Part shown: positions 1-4,324 of the stretch, one piece after another | Numbering within the stretch: the stretch's first letter is position 1 | Layout: each line of letters begins with the position of its first letter | Source: an uncultured Muribaculaceae bacterium | GTDB lineage: Bacteria; Bacteroidota; Bacteroidia; Bacteroidales; Muribaculaceae | NCBI GenBank assembly: GCA_910583675.1 | Contig: CAJTYH010000059.1 | Location: forward strand, 1 to 10,537 | DNA length: 10,537 nt | Direction of reading: 5' to 3' | Program-made: the position numbers and the translations under genes | Notes under the pieces: model-generated | Seen by the model: only the letters and a program-made list of their open reading frames with translations | What the model was told of the DNA's origin: nothing | Databases searched by the model: none

Positions 1-622
1 GGTTATGGAGCTGATGGAAGCTGTGGACAACTGGATTCCCCTGCCTCCCCGCGACATCGACAAGCCCTTCCTTATGCCTGTTGAGGACGTGTTCTCTATC
101 ACAGGCCGTGGTACAGTGGCTACCGGTCGTATCGAAACTGGTATCGTAAAGGTTGGCGACGAAGTTCAGATCATGGGTCTCGGCGCAAGCATGAAGTCTA
201 CCGTAACCGGTGTGGAAATGTTCCGCAAGCTCCTTGATCAGGGTGAAGCCGGTGACAACGTAGGTCTCCTTCTCCGCGGTATCGACAAGAAGGAAATCAA
301 GCGTGGTATGGTAATCTGCCATCCGGGTGTCGTTAAGCCCCATAGCAAGTTCAAGGCTTCCGTCTATATCCTGAAGAAAGAGGAAGGCGGCCGTCACACT
401 CCGTTCCACAACCACTATCGTCCCCAGTTCTACATCCGTACGCTTGACGTAACCGGTGAGATCACTCTTCCCGAGGGTGTTGAAATGGTAATGCCCGGCG
501 ACCACGTTGAGATCATCGTTGAGTTGATCACTCCGGTTGCTTGCGACCAGGGTCTGCGTTTCGCTATCCGTGAAGGTGGCCGCACCGTTGGTTCCGGTCA
601 GATCACAGAGATCCTTGACTAA
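1..622 (+). CDS. tuf: Elongation factor Tu, C-terminal part (5' end outside window)
   Basis: EF-Tu is the GTPase that delivers aminoacyl-tRNA to the ribosomal A site. The window enters the gene in frame (first full codon at position 2) and shows 206 codons, about half of a normal protein of roughly 395 residues. The GTP-binding G domain is therefore missing. What remains is the end of domain 1, then the beta-barrel domains 2 and 3. Recognisable EF-Tu stretches are GRGTVATGRIETG, GGRHTPF, YRPQFYIRTLDVTG, LPEGVEMVMPGD and the C-terminal GLRFAIREGGRTVGSGQI. The stop is TAA at 620-622. It is followed by a strong terminator-like hairpin and then tRNA-Trp and secE, a tuf-trpT-secE-nusG order common in bacteria. 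Nothing is degenerate. The ATG at position 5 is internal and is not the start. Confidence 0.98.
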   Translation, partial: VMELMEAVDNWIPLPPRDIDKPFLMPVEDVFSITGRGTVATGRIETGIVKVGDEVQIMGLGASMKSTVTGVEMFRKLLDQGEAGDNVGLLLRGIDKKEIKRGMVICHPGVVKPHSKFKASVYILKKEEGGRHTPFHNHYRPQFYIRTLDVTGEITLPEGVEMVMPGDHVEIIVELITPVACDQGLRFAIREGGRTVGSGQITEILD

Positions 623-664
623 TATCCGCCGACCGTAAGGTCTGCAGGATCAAGATAAGAAATG

Positions 665-710
665 AAAACTCCGGCTTTGTCCGGCTTCAAGAAGGTAAAG
701 CCGGAGTTTT
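665..710 (+). terminator. Bidirectional intrinsic terminator after tuf
   Basis: The arms 665-678 (AAAACTCCGGCTTT) and 697-710 (AAAGCCGGAGTTTT) are a perfect 14-bp inverted repeat with an 18-nt loop. The GC-rich core is followed by four T on the + strand and flanked by four A upstream, so the element reads as a terminator in both directions. It lies 42 nt after the tuf stop. It also sits only 7 nt before tRNA-Trp, which leaves no room for a promoter between them. The hairpin may therefore be leaky, or may act as a processing or attenuation site rather than an absolute end. Confidence 0.8.
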
Positions 711-717
711 CAATCAT

Positions 718-790
718 ACGGGTTTAGCTCAGTTGGTAGAGCACTGGTCTCCAAAACCAGGTGTCGGGAGTTCGAGTCTCTCAACCCGTG
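718..790 (+). tRNA. trpT: tRNA-Trp, anticodon CCA
   Basis: A complete 73-nt cloverleaf can be drawn. The acceptor stem is ACGGGTT (718-724) with AACCCGT (783-789), and G790 is the discriminator base. The D arm is GCTC/GAGC (727-730/739-742). The anticodon stem is CTGGT/ACCAG (744-748/756-760), with the anticodon CCA at 751-753 preceded by T and followed by A. The T arm is GGGAG/CTCTC (766-770/778-782, one G-U pair) around TTCGAGT. Anticodon CCA reads UGG, so this is the tryptophan tRNA. No 3' CCA is encoded, so it must be added enzymatically after 3' end processing. The gene lies between tuf and secE, and the secE start codon is only 14 nt downstream. Confidence 0.98.
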
Positions 791-804
791 CTAAAAAGTT
801 TGAA

Positions 805-1005
805 ATGAAAAAACTGAAATTACTTACGAATATAGAGGAGTCTTATGACGAGTTGCGCTATAAGACTTCTTGGCCTACTAAGACGCAGTTAATCAAAAGC
901 GCTTGTATCGTGATGTTAGCTTCCGTGATTATCGCACTGATAATCTTCGTCATGGATCAAGCGGTTGATTTTATCATGCACCTGATTTACAGCCTCGGCA
1001 AGTAA
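805..1005 (+). CDS. secE: Preprotein translocase subunit SecE
   Basis: This is the small essential subunit of the SecYEG protein-conducting channel in the inner membrane. The frame gives 66 residues, typical for single-helix SecE outside the enterobacteria, which carry a longer three-helix form. The N-terminal amphipathic part contains ELRYKTSWPTKTQL; its Trp-Pro at residues 23-24 is the usual SecE feature. A hydrophobic segment at about residues 32-50 is the conserved transmembrane helix, followed by a short C-terminal tail. The ATG at 805 was chosen because the open frame upstream of it runs through the tRNA gene and cannot be coding. There is no Shine-Dalgarno sequence. The stop TAA is followed directly by in-frame TAG, and nusG starts 6 nt later, so the two genes are co-transcribed. 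Confidence 0.95.
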   Translation: MKKLKLLTNIEESYDELRYKTSWPTKTQLIKSACIVMLASVIIALIIFVMDQAVDFIMHLIYSLGK

Positions 1006-1011
1006 TAGCAT

Positions 1012-1599
1012 ATGGAAAAGAAGCAGACTTCGGAAGCAGTGCAGACGCACAACAAGCCTCAGCGCGCGTGGTATGTACTCCGTGCGATCTCAGGCAAGGA
1101 AGCCAAGGTAAAGGAGGTTCTTGATGGAGCAATCAAGAATTCCGACCTCGGCAACTATGTGTTTCAGGTTCTAATTCCTACAGAGAAGGTTCTTACCATT
1201 AAAAACGGGAAAAAGGTTGTAAAGGAAAAGAACCTTTATTCCGGCTATGTATTTGTAGAGTGCATTCTTGTGGGTGAAGTTCAGCACGAGCTGGTAAACA
1301 CTACCAACGTGATAGATTTCCTCAAGGGACGCGGCAAGGACGCAAAGCCGGAGCCGCTTCGCGAGAGCGAGGTCATGCGTATGCTCGGTACCGCTGACGA
1401 CATCAATGAGAACGCCGAGGATGCCGCAAACGACTTCATGGTTGGCGAGATCGTCAAGATCAACGATGGAGCGTTCTCCGGTTTCCATGGCAAGATCACC
1501 GATGTGCTTCCCGAGAAGAAGAAGATCAGGATCGTGGTCAAGATATTCGACCGTGAAACTCCAATGGAGTTGGAATATTCAAAGGTAGAGCGGGAGTAA
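1012..1599 (+). CDS. nusG: Transcription termination/antitermination factor NusG
   Basis: NusG binds the RNA polymerase clamp and raises processivity; in other bacteria it also contacts Rho and ribosomal protein S10. The protein has 195 residues. An unconserved polar extension (residues 1-17) precedes the NGN domain (about 18-125), recognised by RAWYVLRAISGKEAKVKE and by the core strand YSGYVFVEC (76-84). The KOW domain (about 140-195) carries VGEIVKINDGAFSGFHGKI at 144-162 and ends in MELEYSKVERE. The length and two-domain plan match the Bacteroidota family, with no large insertion domain. The next gene is the L11 operon, as in many bacteria, but separated by 274 nt. The last codons and the TAA stop are part of a terminator-like hairpin, described separately. 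Confidence 0.97.
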   Translation: MEKKQTSEAVQTHNKPQRAWYVLRAISGKEAKVKEVLDGAIKNSDLGNYVFQVLIPTEKVLTIKNGKKVVKEKNLYSGYVFVECILVGEVQHELVNTTNVIDFLKGRGKDAKPEPLRESEVMRMLGTADDINENAEDAANDFMVGEIVKINDGAFSGFHGKITDVLPEKKKIRIVVKIFDRETPMELEYSKVERE

Positions 1600-1609
1600 T
1601 CCCGTTTTT
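1587..1609 (+). terminator. Candidate intrinsic terminator/attenuator overlapping the nusG stop
   Basis: CGGGA (1591-1595) pairs with TCCCG (1600-1604) around the loop GTAA (1596-1599), which is a GNRA-type tetraloop. Five T (1605-1609) follow at once. Weak A-U and G-U pairs can extend the stem to 1587/1608. The nusG stop codon TAA is exactly the last three bases of the loop. A ribosome finishing nusG would cover the hairpin, so its formation should depend on translation. The stem is short for a full terminator, so partial termination or attenuation is more likely than a hard stop. Confidence 0.5.
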
Positions 1610-1873
1610 GCATGCTCCCCAGGCAGCTGTCAGGTGGAGGAACAGTGCCGGACTTCATCGCCAATGACGGGAAGGCCGGCGAAATTCTGAAACAGGGCTT
1701 AAACCGAGGAGGGAGCACTTTGGAGAGGCTGAATCTCTTGACGTCCAAACCAACGTTTTGGACAGCGTTCGCAAGTAAAGTGCGGAGTATCTGCGGATGT
1801 ACGACTGAGGTTACGCTCGGTTGCCGCGAGGTGCGATGCACGATTCGTAAAACCAAATAATGATTTAGAAACA
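1610..1873 (+). promoter_or_regulatory. Probable structured mRNA leader of the rplK (L11) operon
   Basis: This gene-free stretch contains several strong complementary segments seen by eye. (a) TGCTCCC 1613-1619 with GGGAGCA 1711-1717 closes a domain of about 105 nt. (b) GGCA-G-CTGT 1622-1630 pairs with ACAGTGCC 1642-1649. (c) GCCGGACTTC 1647-1656 pairs with GAAGGCCGGC 1671-1680 with one A-G mismatch, and competes with (b). (d) GTCCAAA 1743-1749 pairs with TTTGGAC 1757-1763, and the flanking CTTG/CAAG (1737-1740/1772-1775) extends the stem. (e) CGACTGAG 1802-1809 pairs with CTCGGTTG 1816-1823 through two G-U pairs, nested in GCGG/CCGC (1793-1796/1824-1827). The last 25 nt before rplK are A-rich and unpaired. 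No convincing Bacteroidota promoter (TTTG/TAnnTTTG) was found. L1 autoregulation of the L11 operon is known in E. coli, so an r-protein-binding leader is plausible here, but the ligand is inference. Confidence 0.6.
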
Positions 1874-2317
1874 ATGGCTAAAGAAATTGCTGGACAGATC
1901 AAATTGCAGATTAAAGGCGGCGCAGCCAATCCTTCACCTCCAGTAGGTCCTGCGCTCGGCTCCAAGGGTATCAATATCATGGAGTTCTGCAAGCAGTTCA
2001 ATGCCCGCACCCAGGACAAGGCCGGTAAGGTGCTCCCTGTAATCATCACTTATTACACGGACAAGAGCTTCGACTTCGTAGTCAAGACCCCCCCGGTAGC
2101 GATCCAGTTGATGGAAGCCGCCAAGATAAAGAAAGGTTCGGCTCAGCCCAACCGTAACAAGGTGGCGGAAATCACTTGGGAACAGGTAAAGAACATAGCA
2201 ACCGACAAAATGCCCGACCTCAACTGCTTCACGGTTGAATCGGCCATGCGTATGGTTGCCGGCACTGCCAGAAGCATGGGTATCACCGTAAAGGGGGCAT
2301 TCCCTGAAACCATTTAA
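1874..2317 (+). CDS. rplK: 50S ribosomal protein L11 (uL11)
   Basis: L11 binds the GTPase-associated region of 23S rRNA at the base of the L12 stalk and takes part in factor binding and in the stringent response. The 147-residue product has the normal length. The N-terminal domain (about 1-70) carries PPVGPALG at 22-29, the proline region that forms the thiostrepton/micrococcin site with rRNA. The RNA-binding C-terminal domain (about 72-140) contains TPPVAIQLMEAA and ends in the family-typical VAGTARSMGITVKG. ATG at 1874 is the only sensible start: it gives MAKEIAGQIKLQIKGG, the standard beginning. The upstream bases are A-rich without a Shine-Dalgarno sequence. A three-codon frame ATG-ATT-TAG (1860-1868) ends 5 nt before this start. 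rplA follows after 12 nt. Confidence 0.98.
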   Translation: MAKEIAGQIKLQIKGGAANPSPPVGPALGSKGINIMEFCKQFNARTQDKAGKVLPVIITYYTDKSFDFVVKTPPVAIQLMEAAKIKKGSAQPNRNKVAEITWEQVKNIATDKMPDLNCFTVESAMRMVAGTARSMGITVKGAFPETI

Positions 2318-2329
2318 ACTTCAATTGAC

Positions 2330-3025
2330 ATGGGTAAACTGACAAAGAATCAAAAGTTAGCTTTAGAGAAGATTGAAGCCGGGAAAGCCTACTCGCTCGC
2401 CGAGGCAACAGAGAAAGTAAAGGAGACGAACTATGCCAAGTTCGACGCGTCGTTTGACATTGACGTGCGTCTGGGCGTGGATCCCCGCAAGGCAAACCAG
2501 ATGGTTCGCGGCGTGGTGACCCTTCCCCACGGGACCGGCAAGCAGGTTCGCGTGCTTGTGCTTTGCTCGGCTGACGCAGAGACAGCAGCCAAGGCTGCCG
2601 GTGCGGACTATGTAGGTCTGGACGAATATATCGAGAAAATCAAAGGTGGATGGACAGACGTTGACGTGATCATCACTCAGCCCGCCATCATGGGCAAGAT
2701 CGGTGCGCTCGGTCGTATCCTCGGCCCCCGCGGACTTATGCCTAACCCCAAGAGCGGCACAGTGACAGTAGACGTTGCCAAGGCTGTGGAGGAGGTCAAG
2801 AAGGGTAAGATCGACTTCAAGGTTGACAAGAACGGTATCGTGCATACCTCCCTCGGCAAGGTTTCCTTCACTCCCCAGCAGATGAAAGAGAACGCTCGCG
2901 AGTTCATCAACACCCTGATCAAACTCAAGCCTGCCACCGCAAAGGGCACATATATCAAGAGCATTTATCTTTCGAGCACAATGGGTCCCGGCATAAAGGT
3001 TGACTCCAAGACCATTGACGAATAA
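2330..3025 (+). CDS. rplA: 50S ribosomal protein L1 (uL1)
   Basis: L1 binds the mobile L1 stalk of 23S rRNA, which guides deacylated tRNA out of the E site. In several bacteria and archaea it also represses its own operon by binding mRNA. The product has 231 residues, the usual bacterial size. The L1 signature region GKIGALGRILGPRGLMPNPK lies at residues 122-141. The N-terminal half contains FDASFDIDVRLGVDPRKANQ (about 38-57), and the end contains YIKSIYLSSTMGPG, both typical. It is co-transcribed with rplK (12-nt gap) and rplJ (20-nt gap). Since L1 lies directly behind the long structured leader before rplK, it is the first candidate ligand for that leader; this is inferred from known systems, not seen in the sequence. 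Confidence 0.98.
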   Translation: MGKLTKNQKLALEKIEAGKAYSLAEATEKVKETNYAKFDASFDIDVRLGVDPRKANQMVRGVVTLPHGTGKQVRVLVLCSADAETAAKAAGADYVGLDEYIEKIKGGWTDVDVIITQPAIMGKIGALGRILGPRGLMPNPKSGTVTVDVAKAVEEVKKGKIDFKVDKNGIVHTSLGKVSFTPQQMKENAREFINTLIKLKPATAKGTYIKSIYLSSTMGPGIKVDSKTIDE

Positions 3026-3045
3026 TCGACAAAAAGACTACGACA

Positions 3046-3567
3046 ATGAAAAAGGAAGATAAAGCGATAATCATCGGTAAGATAGCCGAGACCCTGAAGG
3101 AGTATGGCTGCTTCTATCTGGTTGAGACCGCCGGTCTCAATGCAGAACGCACCTCAGACCTCCGCCGTGCCTGTGCCAAGGCCGACATCAAATTGATGGT
3201 AGTGAAGAACACCCTTCTTCACAAGGCTCTTGAAGGGACCGAAGGGAACTTCGAGGAGATCTATGGCGCTCTCAAAGGCAGTACTTCGGTAATGTTCTCC
3301 AACGTGGGGAACGCTCCTGCCAAGCTGCTCAAGGATTTCCGCAAGAAGGACGATGTCCTTCCCCGCCTCAAGGCAGCTTACGTAGAGGAAACCGTATATG
3401 TCGGTGAAGACCAGCTTGACACTCTGGCAAGCATCAAGAGCAAGAACGAGCTTATCGCAGACGTTGTGGCTCTTCTCCAGTCTCCCGCCAAGAATGTTGT
3501 TTCCGCTCTCCAGAGCGGTGGCAGCAAGCTCCACGGCATCCTCGAAACCCTCTCCAAAAAAGACTAA
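3046..3567 (+). CDS. rplJ: 50S ribosomal protein L10 (uL10)
   Basis: L10 anchors L7/L12 dimers to 23S rRNA and forms the base of the factor-recruiting stalk. The product has 173 residues, close to the bacterial norm. The N-terminal RNA-binding domain shows EYGCFYLVETAGL and LRRACAKADIKLMVVKNTLL, which match the family. The C-terminal helix (about 150-173) is the L12-docking tail. The gene starts 20 nt after rplA with an A-rich, Shine-Dalgarno-free leader. That gap is far too short for the L10 leader RNA known before rplJ in Firmicutes and gammaproteobacteria. If L10 autoregulates here, it must act elsewhere, for example on the leader before rplK. rplL follows after 45 nt. Confidence 0.98.
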   Translation: MKKEDKAIIIGKIAETLKEYGCFYLVETAGLNAERTSDLRRACAKADIKLMVVKNTLLHKALEGTEGNFEEIYGALKGSTSVMFSNVGNAPAKLLKDFRKKDDVLPRLKAAYVEETVYVGEDQLDTLASIKSKNELIADVVALLQSPAKNVVSALQSGGSKLHGILETLSKKD

Positions 3568-3612
3568 CAATCAACTATCACTTTCGAACAAAACAAATAA
3601 AAACATACTAAA

Positions 3613-3987
3613 ATGGCAGATTTAAAAGCTTTTGCAGAACAACTGGTTAACCTGACCGTAAAAGAAGTAAACGAACTCGCTCAGATCCTTAAGGACGAAT
3701 ATGGTATCGAACCCGCTGCTGCTGCCGTAGCAGTTGCTGCCGGTCCTGCTGCCGGTGCTCCCGCCGCTGAGGAGAAGACCGCCTTTGACGTAGTGCTCAA
3801 GAGCGCAGGTGCTGCTAAGCTCCAGGTTGTTAAGCTCGTTAAGGAGCTCACAGGTCTTGGACTTAAGGAAGCAAAGGAAATGGTTGACGGTGCTCCCAGC
3901 GTCCTCAAGGAAGGTCTCAGCAAAGCTGAGGCTGAGGATCTCAAGAAGAACCTCGAAGAGGCCGGTGCAGAAGTTGAGCTGAAATAA
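3613..3987 (+). CDS. rplL: 50S ribosomal protein L7/L12 (bL12)
   Basis: L7/L12 is the multi-copy stalk protein that recruits EF-Tu, EF-G, IF2 and RF3 and stimulates their GTPase activity. The product has 124 residues. The N-terminal dimerisation helices (1-30) are followed by an Ala/Pro/Gly-rich flexible hinge (about 34-52) and the globular C-terminal domain (54-124) with AFDVVLKSAGAAKLQVVK and ELTGLGLKEAKEMVDGAP, the factor-binding face. The 45-nt gap from rplJ is AT-rich and lacks a Shine-Dalgarno sequence. It is the longest gap within the rplKAJL cluster and may help independent, high-rate initiation, as expected for a protein needed in four or more copies per ribosome. A strong terminator-like hairpin follows 29 nt after the stop. 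Confidence 0.98.
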   Translation: MADLKAFAEQLVNLTVKEVNELAQILKDEYGIEPAAAAVAVAAGPAAGAPAAEEKTAFDVVLKSAGAAKLQVVKLVKELTGLGLKEAKEMVDGAPSVLKEGLSKAEAEDLKKNLEEAGAEVELK

Positions 3988-4016
3988 TACCAACCTGTCT
4001 CTAAAACAGGCTAACG

Positions 4017-4053
4017 GGTTAAGTGTCTATGCAAATAGACGCTTAACCTTTTT
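4017..4053 (+). terminator. Strong intrinsic terminator/attenuator after rplL
   Basis: GGTTAAGTGTCTAT (4017-4030) pairs with ATAGACGCTTAACC (4035-4048) over 14 bp with one G-U pair. The loop is GCAA, a stable GNRA tetraloop, and five T (4049-4053) follow. A weaker 5-bp hairpin, CCTGT/ACAGG (3994-3998/4006-4010), precedes it. The position between rplL and rpoB is where E. coli has a partial terminator that lowers rpoBC expression relative to the ribosomal genes. Whether read-through occurs here cannot be read from the sequence. Confidence 0.85.
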
Positions 4054-4113
4054 GGCGTAATAAGGGGCTGTTAATTAACTTAATTTGTGAATGTTTACGA
4101 AGGTTTAGGTTGA
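4051..4113 (+). promoter_or_regulatory. Weak promoter candidates for rpoBC
   Basis: Two partial matches to the Bacteroidota promoter (TTTG near -33, TAnnTTTG near -7) are present. One is TTTG 4084-4087, then 18 nt, then TAGGTTGA 4106-4113. The other is TTTG 4051-4054, then 21 nt, then TAACTTAA 4076-4083. Both -7 boxes match only four of the six fixed bases. The stretch is AT-rich and lies directly after a strong terminator, which is where a separate rpoBC promoter would be expected. It is framed by an inverted repeat CTGTTAA/TTAACAG (4068-4074/4115-4121). Confidence 0.3.
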
Positions 4114-4133
4114 TTTAACAGTGTGATGCTGTC

Positions 4134-4294
4134 GGAGAGTCAGCTGCCTTATGCGCAATTGATTGGTAATCAGCTTGCTCATGCAATTTCCGGCTGCGTA
4201 TTTAGACTTCCATTTAAAGCGTCGCTTACGATATTTATGCTGATTGCCGCCGGAGATTCCGGCAAACCAGTATGCCGGTATTCCGGCTCTCTCC
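4134..4294 (+). promoter_or_regulatory. Potentially folded leader of rpoB
   Basis: This stretch is likely the 5' untranslated region of rpoB; no conserved gene is recognised. GGAGAG 4134-4139 can pair with CTCTCC 4289-4294 and close a domain of about 160 nt. Inside it, a long hairpin spans 4151-4182 (ATG/CAT, GCAA/TTGC, TGATT/AATCA, loop GGT). Two GC-rich hairpins follow: GCCGGA/TCCGGC (4249-4254/4258-4263) and GCCGG/CCGGC (4274-4278/4283-4287). TCCGGC also occurs at 4189-4194, so the GCCGGA arm has three possible partners, which would allow switching. The function is unknown; the pairings are by eye and no covariance was tested. Confidence 0.35.
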
Positions 4295-4324
4295 TAAAAT
4301 CGATTCAGAATAACATTATCATAG

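Noticed and set aside
795..802. AAAGTTTG resembling the Bacteroidota -7 box TAnnTTTG before secE
   Set aside because: Only 2 nt separate it from the secE ATG, so a transcript would start inside the gene, and there is no matching -33 element at the right distance.
733..804. N-terminal extension of SecE by 24 residues
   Set aside because: The extension would be translated from inside the tRNA-Trp gene. The ATG at 805 gives a standard 66-residue SecE.
1612..1860. 82-codon open frame between nusG and rplK
   Set aside because: It runs through strong hairpin arms, overlaps no known family, and its peptide has an irregular composition unlike the neighbours; a structured leader explains the sequence better.
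1281..1874. 197-codon antisense frame covering nusG and the leader
   Set aside because: It overlaps a certain gene (nusG), has no conserved motif, and ends at the rplK start; read as chance.
4232..4239. TATTTATG as a second -7 box for rpoB
   Set aside because: Five of six fixed bases match, but no TTTG lies about 19 nt upstream, and it falls inside the potentially folded leader.
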